From contig NC_020830.1 of the NCBI RefSeq assembly GCF_000152945.2, forward strand, positions 2,242,501 to 2,306,500: a stretch of DNA of 64,000 nucleotides, in the 5' to 3' direction. Source of the DNA: Polaribacter sp. MED152. Its GTDB lineage: Bacteria > Bacteroidota > Bacteroidia > Flavobacteriales > Flavobacteriaceae. The position numbers were made by a program, and so were the translations under genes. The notes beneath the pieces were generated by a model. The model was not told where the DNA came from. It made no database searches and saw only the letters and a list, made by a program, of their open reading frames with translations. This document shows, piece by piece, positions 54,241-62,315 of the stretch (the first letter of the stretch is position 1; the number at the start of each line of letters is the position of its first letter).

Positions 54241-55704
54241 ATGTCTCATTACGAAGCACCCATAAGGGAACCTTTAGTATTAGGTGATAAGAGTTATCAC
54301 GATATTACCGAAGACATTGCTAAACCTATAGAAGGTAAAGCAAATAAGAATTGGTACATGGCATTTTATATTTCTTTAGCAGCAATGCTTTGGGGATTTG
54401 GATGTATCTTCTATACAGTAGGAACTGGTATTGGAGTTTGGGGATTAAGCAAGAACATTGGATGGGCTTGGGATATTACCAACTTTGTATGGTGGGTAGG
54501 TATTGGTCATGCAGGAACGTTAATTTCTGCAGTACTTTTATTATTCCGTCAGAAATGGAGAATGGCGATAAACCGTTCTGCAGAAGCAATGACAATTTTT
54601 GCCGTTTTTCAAGCAGGATTATTTCCTATTATTCACATGGGTAGACCATGGAATGCATATTGGGTTTTACCATTACCAAATCAATTTGGATCTTTATGGG
54701 TAAACTTTAACTCACCATTATTGTGGGATGTATTCGCAATCTCTACTTATTTATCTGTATCATTAGTTTTCTGGTGGACAGGTTTATTACCTGATTTTGC
54801 AATGATTCGTGATAGAGCTGTAAAACCATTCCAAAAGAAAATTTACGCATTATTAAGTTTTGGTTGGTCTGGTAGAGCAAAAGACTGGCAACGTTTTGAA
54901 GAAGTGTCATTGGTACTTGCAGGTTTAGCAACACCATTAGTACTTTCTGTACATACAATTGTATCTATGGACTTTGCTACATCTATCAACCCAGGTTGGC
55001 ACTCTACAATTTTCCCTCCATACTTCGTAGCTGGAGCAATCTTTTCAGGATTTGCAATGGTACAGACTTTACTAGGGATTATGAGAAAGGTAACTAATAT
55101 GGAAGAATATATTACACGTTTGCACGTAGAGTATATGAACATAGTAATTATCTTAACAGGTGGTATTGTGGCTGTAGCTTATGCTACTGAGTTCTTTATT
55201 GCATGGTACACAGGGTCACCTTATGAAAATTATACATATTTATCTGTAGGAGCTGCAACAGGTCCTTATTGGTGGGCATTTTGGTCATTATTAATATTCA
55301 ATATTTTTATTCCACAGTTATTATGGTTTAAGAAAATAAGAAGAAGTTTTATATGGTCATTCATTATTTCAATTGCCATTAATATTGGTATGTGGTTTGA
55401 GCGTTTTGATATTATTGCAATTGTATTAAGTAAAGGTCATTTACCTTCTACTTGGTGGAGATTTGAGCCTACGTTTGTAGATGTAGGTATCTTTATCGGA
55501 ACTATTGGTTTCTTCTTTGTATTATTCTTATTATATGCAAGAACTTTCCCAGTAATTGCGCAGGCAGAGGTAAAAACAATATTAAAATCTTCTGGTGAGT
55601 TTTACAAGAAGAGAAGAGCACAAGGTATTCCAACAAAACCAACTGTTGTTATAGTTGATAAAGAAATTAAGGAAGTTAACCCTGATAACAATAAAACAGA
55701 ATAA
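54241..55704 (+). CDS. actC: Alternative complex III subunit ActC (NrfD-like)
   Basis: 487-aa integral membrane protein, NrfD/PsrC family, about ten helices. Quinol oxidation is assigned to this type of subunit. Motifs such as GIGHAGTLISAVLLLFRQKW, FPIIHMGRPWNAYW and CVTSINPGW-like loops (ATSINPGWHSTIFPPYFVAG) are characteristic of ActC. It starts 20 nt after actB and ends 2 nt before actD. Confidence 0.95.
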   Translation: MSHYEAPIREPLVLGDKSYHDITEDIAKPIEGKANKNWYMAFYISLAAMLWGFGCIFYTVGTGIGVWGLSKNIGWAWDITNFVWWVGIGHAGTLISAVLLLFRQKWRMAINRSAEAMTIFAVFQAGLFPIIHMGRPWNAYWVLPLPNQFGSLWVNFNSPLLWDVFAISTYLSVSLVFWWTGLLPDFAMIRDRAVKPFQKKIYALLSFGWSGRAKDWQRFEEVSLVLAGLATPLVLSVHTIVSMDFATSINPGWHSTIFPPYFVAGAIFSGFAMVQTLLGIMRKVTNMEEYITRLHVEYMNIVIILTGGIVAVAYATEFFIAWYTGSPYENYTYLSVGAATGPYWWAFWSLLIFNIFIPQLLWFKKIRRSFIWSFIISIAINIGMWFERFDIIAIVLSKGHLPSTWWRFEPTFVDVGIFIGTIGFFFVLFLLYARTFPVIAQAEVKTILKSSGEFYKKRRAQGIPTKPTVVIVDKEIKEVNPDNNKTE

Positions 55705-55706
55705 TT

Positions 55707-56234
55707 ATGGAATCATCAAAAGTTATTCACGCATTTTACAATGATGATGAAGTTTTGTTAGACGCTGTAAAAGCGGTTAAGTCAGAACACCATCATATAG
55801 AAGAAGTATTTTGTCCTTTTCCAGTTCATGGTTTAGACAAAGCAATGGGATTAGCTCCTACAAAGTTGGCTATTACAGCTTTCTTTTATGGAATTACAGG
55901 TTTAGCATTCGCTATTTGGATGACAAACTACATGATGATTGAAGATTGGCCACAAGATATTGGTGGAAAGCCAAGTTTTTCTTGGTTCGAAAACATGCCA
56001 GCTTTTGTGCCAATTATGTTTGAATTAACTGTATTTTTTGCGGCCCACTTAATGGTAATTACTTTTTACATGAGAAGTAGAATTTGGCCGTTTAAAAAAG
56101 CAGAAAATCCAGATCCTAGAACTACAGATGACCATTTTTTGATGGAGATTCCAGTTCATAATAATGAAAGTGAGTTAACGGCATTATTAACAAAAACAGG
56201 AGCTGTAGAAATTAATATAGTAGATAAGCACTAA
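55707..56234 (+). CDS. actD: Alternative complex III subunit ActD (DUF3341)
   Basis: 175-aa subunit. A cytosolic N-terminal domain (HAFYNDDEVLLDAVKAV, then EEVFCPFPVHGLDKAMGL) is followed by two membrane helices (about 55-75 and 102-122). The DUF3341 signature is clear. It packs against ActC in known structures; its exact role is not known. Confidence 0.93.
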   Translation: MESSKVIHAFYNDDEVLLDAVKAVKSEHHHIEEVFCPFPVHGLDKAMGLAPTKLAITAFFYGITGLAFAIWMTNYMMIEDWPQDIGGKPSFSWFENMPAFVPIMFELTVFFAAHLMVITFYMRSRIWPFKKAENPDPRTTDDHFLMEIPVHNNESELTALLTKTGAVEINIVDKH

Positions 56235-56244
56235 TAAAGAAATA

Positions 56245-56793
56245 ATGAAAAGTTTAAAATTATTTATTGCTTTAGTTGTATTTGCAAGTATTATATCTTG
56301 TAATGACAAAAGAAAACCTCAGTTAGAGTATATGCCAGACATGTATGTCTCTATACCTTATGATACAGATGATGCAGATGGTTTAAATGGAGAGCCTGTG
56401 AATAGTAAACCAGTTGCTGGTACTATTCCAAGAGGTGGTCATCCAGCTTATGATATTCCTGATACAGCAGAAGGTTATGAAAAGGCAAAAACTGAATTGA
56501 AGAATCCATTAGAAGCCTCTGAAGCTAACCTAGAAAAAGGTAAAGAATTATATAATATTTACTGTATTTCTTGTCATGGTAAAAAAGGGGATGGAAATGG
56601 GTATTTATCACAAGCTGAAAAGTTTGAAGGTATACCAAGTTACAAGGATAGAGATATTACTGCAGGTTCAATTTATCATGTTATTATTCATGGTAAGAAC
56701 TTAATGGGTTCTCATTCTGGACAGTTAACTTATAACGAACGTTGGCAGATAATTCACTACGTAGAACAATTGCGTGCTGATTTATTAAAATAA
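56245..56793 (+). CDS. actE: Alternative complex III subunit ActE, cytochrome c lipoprotein
   Basis: 182-aa lipoprotein (lipobox IISC, Cys at about 19) with one heme site, YCISCHGKKGDGNG, and a likely axial Met in KNLMGSHSGQL. Members of this subunit pass electrons to the terminal oxidase or soluble cytochrome c. Gap to actD 10 nt, to actF 26 nt. Confidence 0.94.
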   Translation: MKSLKLFIALVVFASIISCNDKRKPQLEYMPDMYVSIPYDTDDADGLNGEPVNSKPVAGTIPRGGHPAYDIPDTAEGYEKAKTELKNPLEASEANLEKGKELYNIYCISCHGKKGDGNGYLSQAEKFEGIPSYKDRDITAGSIYHVIIHGKNLMGSHSGQLTYNERWQIIHYVEQLRADLLK

Positions 56794-56819
56794 TTACAAA
56801 AAGAAAGAATACGAAAGAT

Positions 56820-58310
56820 ATGTATCAATTCTCAGGTAAATTAAAAACACTCTCTATTATTCTAACAGTTGTTGGTTTATTAGGTATTGGATGGAGTTTC
56901 TTTACAGCACCAAGTACAATTGAAGATGCAAAAGAAATTATAGCACAACAATCAGGACATGATGATGGTCATGGAATTGCTCATGCAGATGAGCATTCTA
57001 ATGATCATGCAAATGGTGCACATGGAGATGATCATCATGATAAGGAATTAACAGATAACGATCATAATGCTACTTCAGGAAGTCATACTGGAGAATCTAA
57101 CATAGATAAAAAAATGAGTGCTCATGGTGCTCATAATGATGATACGCATGCTGAGCATGTTTTACATCAATTACAGAATAAGCCTTGGTCTGCACTTTAT
57201 GTGTCATTATTCTTTTTCTTAGGGATATCATTATTAGTGTTAGCTTTTTATGCTGCACAAAGAGTTGCACAATCAGGTTGGTCTATTGTTCTTTTTAGAG
57301 TGATGGAAGCTGTTACAGCGAATCTAGTGCCAACATCTATTATTATGCTATTGGTTATTTTAGCAGCATCTGTTTTACATGTAAACCATATGTTTCCATG
57401 GATGGCAGAAGGTACCTTTGATCCTGCAAGTCCTAACTACGATGCAATTGTAGATGGTAAATCTTGGTGGATGAATGTTCCTGGTTGGACAATTAGAGGT
57501 ATTGTTTATTTAGCTATTTGGAATGCTTACAGATTTTTTATTAGAAAAAATTCAATTGCAGAAGATACAGCAGATGATAATAACAAGATTTATAAGAAAA
57601 ACTATAATGCGTCAGTTATCTTTTTATTCTTATTCATGATTACTGAGTCTATGATGTCTTGGGATTGGATTATGGGATTAGATCCTCACTGGTTCTCAAC
57701 ATTGTTTGGCTGGTATGTATTAGCAAGTTTATTAGTAAGTGCTTTAACAGTAGTTGCATTTGTTACAATATATTTAAGGTCTAAAAATGCTATTCCAGGA
57801 ATCAATGATAGTCATATTCATGATTTAGCTAAATTCATGTTTGGTTTCTCTGTATTCTGGACGTACTTATGGTTTGCACAATTTATGCTTATTTGGTATG
57901 CTGATATTCCTGAGGAAACAACTTACTTCGTAGCAAGATTTAATGAATATAAATTGCCATTTTTAGCAATGGTAGTAATGAACTTTGTATTTCCAGTTTT
58001 ATTATTAATAAATAGTGATTACAAGAGTATTCCTTGGTTCGTAGTTATTGGAGGTATTGTAATTCTAGGAGGACATTACATTGATATTTTTGTAATGATT
58101 ATGCCAGCTACAGTTGGTCCTTTCTGGTCATTTGGAATTGCTGAATTAAGTGCTGTTTTATTCTTCTTAGGGATATTCATTTATACAGTATTCAGTGCAT
58201 TTGCGAAAGCAAATCCTATTCCAAAAGGAAATCCTTTCTTAAAAGAGAGTGAGCATTTCCACTATTATAATATTGAACATAGAGGAGAAGGATCAGGAGA
58301 TCATCATTAA
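56820..58310 (+). CDS. actF: Alternative complex III subunit ActF with His-rich loop
   Basis: 496-aa membrane protein related to ActC/NrfD, about ten helices. Helix 1 (10-30) is followed by a soluble loop (residues 42-118) extremely rich in His and Asp: 15 His between 47 and 116. The remaining helices include MSWDWIMGLDPHWFSTLFGW, a typical ActF motif. The loop may bind metals; it varies in the family and could be just a low-complexity spacer. Confidence 0.94.
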   Translation: MYQFSGKLKTLSIILTVVGLLGIGWSFFTAPSTIEDAKEIIAQQSGHDDGHGIAHADEHSNDHANGAHGDDHHDKELTDNDHNATSGSHTGESNIDKKMSAHGAHNDDTHAEHVLHQLQNKPWSALYVSLFFFLGISLLVLAFYAAQRVAQSGWSIVLFRVMEAVTANLVPTSIIMLLVILAASVLHVNHMFPWMAEGTFDPASPNYDAIVDGKSWWMNVPGWTIRGIVYLAIWNAYRFFIRKNSIAEDTADDNNKIYKKNYNASVIFLFLFMITESMMSWDWIMGLDPHWFSTLFGWYVLASLLVSALTVVAFVTIYLRSKNAIPGINDSHIHDLAKFMFGFSVFWTYLWFAQFMLIWYADIPEETTYFVARFNEYKLPFLAMVVMNFVFPVLLLINSDYKSIPWFVVIGGIVILGGHYIDIFVMIMPATVGPFWSFGIAELSAVLFFLGIFIYTVFSAFAKANPIPKGNPFLKESEHFHYYNIEHRGEGSGDHH

Positions 58311-58344
58311 TAAATTAAGAATTAAATAAATAAGAAAGATATAT

Positions 58345-59349
58345 ATGCTAGCTCTATTTTATATTTTTATAGGTGTTGCAGTAGGTGTAAGTGTTTGGCA
58401 AATAACTAGAATTTTAGATTTTAGAGGTGTTATTGCTAACGATGAAGACAATGCTAAACAAGGTAAGAACGCACTTTATTTTATGGTGTTTCTATATGCT
58501 ATGATGATTTATTGTTTAATTGCAATGAATGTTATTATGTTACCTGAATCTGCTTCTATTGAAGGTGAACATGATGATCGATTATTCAATATCACTTTTT
58601 GGTTAATTGGTATAGTACAATTTATAATGCAATTTTTAATTTTCTTCTTTACGTTCAAGTATAGAGGTAATAAAAATAATAAGGCAAAGTTTTATGCTGA
58701 TAGTCATAAATTAGAGATGATTTGGACAATTATTCCAGCTGTTGTCTTAGTGGTACTAATTGGTTATGGTTTATGGCAATGGAACAATGTTATGGACATT
58801 GATGATGATGAAGCAGTTGTTATTGAAGTTTATGCTTATCAGTGGGGTTGGCATGCACGTTATGCAGGGGATGACAATACTTTAGGTACTGGAAATGTAA
58901 ACTACATTAAAGGTATCAACACAATTGGTGTAGATATGTCTGATATAAACTCTCAAGATGACAAGCAAGTTACAGAATTGTATTTACCAAAAGGTAAAAA
59001 GGTGCATTTCAAGTTCCGTTCACAAGACGTACTGCATTCAGCTTATATGCCTCACTTTAGAGCTCAGATGAACTGTGTTCCAGGTATGGTAACTGAGTTT
59101 GGCTTTACTCCTAAATATACTACAGAAGAAATGAGAATGCAATCTGAAGTTAGGGAAAAAGTAAAAGGAATTAATAAAATTAGAGCTGCTAAAGGAGAAG
59201 ATTTATACGAATTTGATTACTTATTACTATGTAATAAAATTTGTGGAACCTCTCACTACAGCATGCAAATGAAAATTACGGTTGTAGAGCAAGAAGAATA
59301 TGATGCTTGGATTTCAGAGCAACCAACGTTAGCAACAGTTATTAAATAA
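58345..59349 (+). CDS. coxB: Cytochrome c oxidase subunit II (CuA)
   Basis: 334-aa subunit of a heme-copper oxidase. Two or three N-terminal helices, then a cupredoxin domain with the complete CuA site: His in LHSAYMPHFRAQMNCVPGM and CNKICGTSHYSM (Cys296, Cys300, His304, Met307), plus the aromatic patch YAYQWGWHARY. No fused cytochrome c domain, so electrons should come from ActE/ActA or a soluble cytochrome. 34 nt after actF, same operon. Confidence 0.96.
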   Translation: MLALFYIFIGVAVGVSVWQITRILDFRGVIANDEDNAKQGKNALYFMVFLYAMMIYCLIAMNVIMLPESASIEGEHDDRLFNITFWLIGIVQFIMQFLIFFFTFKYRGNKNNKAKFYADSHKLEMIWTIIPAVVLVVLIGYGLWQWNNVMDIDDDEAVVIEVYAYQWGWHARYAGDDNTLGTGNVNYIKGINTIGVDMSDINSQDDKQVTELYLPKGKKVHFKFRSQDVLHSAYMPHFRAQMNCVPGMVTEFGFTPKYTTEEMRMQSEVREKVKGINKIRAAKGEDLYEFDYLLLCNKICGTSHYSMQMKITVVEQEEYDAWISEQPTLATVIK

Positions 59350-59381
59350 TTAATAAAAAAGATACTACAAATTATATTATT

Positions 59382-61163
59382 ATGTCAGATCACCATCATA
59401 AAGAAACATTTGTAACAAAATATATTTTTAGTCAAGATCATAAAATGATTTCTAAGCAATTCCTTGTTACAGGAATGTTTATGGGAATTATTGCAGTATT
59501 AATGTCAATGCTATTTCGTTTGCAATTAGCTTGGCCTGATACATCATTTTCCATTATTGAAGCTTTCTTAGGAAGACATCAAACAGATGGAATAATGAGT
59601 CCAGATATTTACTTAGCTTTAGTAACAATTCATGGTACTATTATGGTATTCTTTGTACTAACAGCAGGTTTAAGTGGTACATTTTCTAACTTACTAATTC
59701 CATTGCAAATTGGAGCTAGAGATATGGCATCAGGATTTTTAAACATGGTGTCTTATTGGTTATTCTTCTTATCTAGTGTTATTATGGTAATTTCACTATT
59801 TGTAGAGGCAGGACCAGCTTCAGCAGGATGGACAATTTATCCACCATTAAGTGCATTACCTCAAGCTATTCCTGGTTCAGGAGCTGGTATGACTTTATGG
59901 TTGGTGTCTATGGCTATCTTTATTGCTTCTTCTTTAATTGGTGCACTAAACTACATAGTTACTGTACTTAACTTAAGAACAAAAGGAATGAAAATGACAA
60001 GATTGCCTTTGACAATTTGGGCTTTCTTTATTACAGCTATTATTGGTGTAGTTTCTTTCCCAGTTTTATTATCAGCAGCTTTATTATTAGTTTTTGATAG
60101 AAGCTTTGGAACATCATTCTACTTATCAGACATATTTATATCTGGAGAGGTTTTACACTATCAAGGTGGATCACCAGTATTATTTGAGCACTTATTTTGG
60201 TTCTTAGGTCACCCAGAGGTTTATATTGTTTTATTACCAGCATTGGGTATCACATCAGAAATTATATCAACGAACTCTAGAAAACCAATTTTTGGATATA
60301 GAGCAATGGTTATGTCAATCATGGCAATTGCATTCTTATCTACAATTGTTTGGGGTCACCATATGTTTATCTCAGGTATGAATCCTTTCTTAGGATCTGT
60401 ATTTACATTTACAACATTATTAATTGCTATACCATCTGCAGTAAAGGCGTTCAATTACGTTACTACATTATGGAAAGGTAATTTGCAGTTAAATCCTGCA
60501 ATGCTGTTCTCTATTGGTTTGGTTTCAACATTCGTAACAGGAGGTTTAACAGGATTAGTTTTAGGAGATTCAGCTTTAGATATTAACATTCACGATACTT
60601 ACTTTGTTGTAGCTCACTTCCATTTAGTAATGGGTGTTTCTGCAATATTTGGTATGTATGCAGGTATTTATCATTGGTTCCCTAAAATGTATGGAAGAAT
60701 GATGAATAAAACTATGGGCTATTGGCACTTCTGGATTACCATTATTTGTTCTTATGGTGTTTTCTGGCCAATGCACTTTATTGGTTTAGCAGGTTTACCA
60801 AGAAGATATTATTCAAACACGGCGTTTCCAATGTTTAACGATTTAGCAGATATCAATGTAGTTATTACAATATTTGCCTTAGTAGGTGGAGCAGCGCAAA
60901 TTATATTCTTAGCAAATTATTTCATCTCTATTTATAGAGGAGAAAAGGCTACTCAAAACCCTTGGAAATCTAATACATTAGAATGGACAACTCCAGTAGA
61001 ACATATTCATGGTAACTGGCCAGGTAAATTACCTGAGGTTCATAGATGGGCTTATGACTACAGTAAGAGAGTAGATGCCAATGATGATGATAGTGATTAT
61101 TTACATGGCCAAGATTATGTGCCACAAACAACACCTTTGTTAGAGGGTGAAGAGCCATCATAA
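59382..61163 (+). CDS. coxA: Cytochrome c oxidase subunit I
   Basis: 593-aa catalytic subunit with 12 helices. The active-site motifs are present: HGTIMVFFVLTAGLSGTFSN for heme a, WFLGHPEVYIVLLPALG (CuB His and cross-linked Tyr of A-type oxidases), GHHMFISGM and HDTYFVVAHFHLVMG. It reduces O2 to water with proton pumping. Last gene of the operon; subunits III and IV are not in the window. The junction with the act genes fits a complex III-oxidase supercomplex. Confidence 0.97.
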   Translation: MSDHHHKETFVTKYIFSQDHKMISKQFLVTGMFMGIIAVLMSMLFRLQLAWPDTSFSIIEAFLGRHQTDGIMSPDIYLALVTIHGTIMVFFVLTAGLSGTFSNLLIPLQIGARDMASGFLNMVSYWLFFLSSVIMVISLFVEAGPASAGWTIYPPLSALPQAIPGSGAGMTLWLVSMAIFIASSLIGALNYIVTVLNLRTKGMKMTRLPLTIWAFFITAIIGVVSFPVLLSAALLLVFDRSFGTSFYLSDIFISGEVLHYQGGSPVLFEHLFWFLGHPEVYIVLLPALGITSEIISTNSRKPIFGYRAMVMSIMAIAFLSTIVWGHHMFISGMNPFLGSVFTFTTLLIAIPSAVKAFNYVTTLWKGNLQLNPAMLFSIGLVSTFVTGGLTGLVLGDSALDINIHDTYFVVAHFHLVMGVSAIFGMYAGIYHWFPKMYGRMMNKTMGYWHFWITIICSYGVFWPMHFIGLAGLPRRYYSNTAFPMFNDLADINVVITIFALVGGAAQIIFLANYFISIYRGEKATQNPWKSNTLEWTTPVEHIHGNWPGKLPEVHRWAYDYSKRVDANDDDSDYLHGQDYVPQTTPLLEGEEPS

Positions 61164-61180
61164 TATATATACAATTTTAT

Positions 61181-61213
61181 AAAAAGCCTTTCCAATTTTG
61201 GAAAGGCTTTTTT
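61181..61213 (+). terminator. Terminator of the act-cox operon
   Basis: A 14-bp stem (61181-61194 with 61199-61212), ATTT loop, T-tract, 18 nt after coxA. Confidence 0.92.
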
Positions 61214-61254
61214 GCTTTGTAACAAAACTTACAAACTGATTTTTTTATTTGCAT

Positions 61255-61262
61255 TATCTTTG
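61255..61262 (+). promoter_or_regulatory. -7 promoter box of ruvB, adjacent to the start codon
   Basis: Exact TATCTTTG ending 4 nt before the ruvB ATG, suggesting a leaderless transcript. Confidence 0.6.
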
Positions 61263-61266
61263 TTTT

Positions 61267-62289
61267 ATGAACGAAAACTTGAATCCTGAAAACAGTCATT
61301 ATTCTAATGAAGAATTAGATGTAGAAAAAAAATTACGTCCACTTTCATTTGATGATTTTACAGGACAAGATCAAGCATTAGAAAATTTAAAAATATTTGT
61401 TGAGGCTGCAAACCAAAGAGGAGAAGCATTAGATCATGCTTTGTTTCACGGTCCTCCAGGTTTAGGTAAAACAACGTTAGCACACATTTTAGCTAATGAA
61501 TTACAAGTTGGTATTAAGGTAACTTCTGGCCCAGTTTTAGACAAGCCAGGAGACTTGGCAGGATTGTTAACCAACTTAGATGAAAGAGATGTGTTGTTTA
61601 TTGATGAAATCCATAGATTAAGTCCAATTGTAGAGGAATATTTATACTCTGCAATGGAAGATTATAAGATTGATATCATGATCGAATCTGGACCTAATGC
61701 AAGAACCGTTCAAATCAATTTAGAACCATTTACTTTAATTGGTGCTACAACTCGTTCAGGATTGCTTACAGCACCAATGAGAGCACGTTTTGGAATTAGT
61801 AGTAGACTACATTATTATTCCACAGAACTATTAACTACAATTATTCAAAGAAGTGCATCAATTTTGCAAGTGCCAATATCTATGGAAGCTGCAGTTGAAA
61901 TTGCAGGTAGAAGTAGAGGAACACCAAGAATTGCAAATGCATTGTTAAGAAGAGTTAGAGATTTTGCTCAGATTAAAGGTGATGGAAAAATCACTATAGA
62001 AATTGCAAAATATGCCTTGAAAGCACTGCATGTAGATGCTCATGGATTGGATGAAATGGATAATAAAATATTAGCTACCATCATAGATAAATTTAAAGGT
62101 GGTCCTGTAGGTATTAGTACAATTGCGACTGCTGTTTCTGAAAATACAGAAACCATAGAAGAAGTGTATGAACCCTTTTTAATTCAGCAGGGTTTTATAA
62201 TGAGAACTCCAAGAGGAAGAGAAGTTACAGAATTAGCCTATAAACATTTGGGAAGAACAAAAGGCAGAAATCAAGGAGAATTATTTTAA
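61267..62289 (+). CDS. ruvB: Holliday junction branch-migration helicase RuvB
   Basis: 340-aa AAA+ motor that drives branch migration with Ruv[21 protein letters not shown], Walker [16 protein letters not shown], Walker B FIDEIHRL, sensor [18 protein letters not shown], arginine finger region [18 protein letters not shown] and the C-terminal winged helix ([19 protein letters not shown]). Start: ATG at 61267; the upstream frame from 61249 crosses the promoter box. ruvA and ruvC are not beside it. Confidence 0.97.
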   Translation: MNENLNPENSHYSNEELDVEKKLRPLSFDDFTGQDQALENLKIFVEAANQRGEALDHALFHGPPGLGKTTLAHILANELQVGIKVTSGPVLDKPGDLAGLLTNLDERDVLFIDEIHRLSPIVEEYLYSAMEDYKIDIMIESGPNARTVQINLEPFTLIGATTRSGLLTAPMRARFGISSRLHYYSTELLTTIIQRSASILQVPISMEAAVEIAGRSRGTPRIANALLRRVRDFAQIKGDGKITIEIAKYALKALHVDAHGLDEMDNKILATIIDKFKGGPVGISTIATAVSENTETIEEVYEPFLIQQGFIMRTPRGREVTELAYKHLGRTKGRNQGELF

Positions 62290-62315
62290 ATAATTGCTAT
62301 AAGTAGTTTACAATA

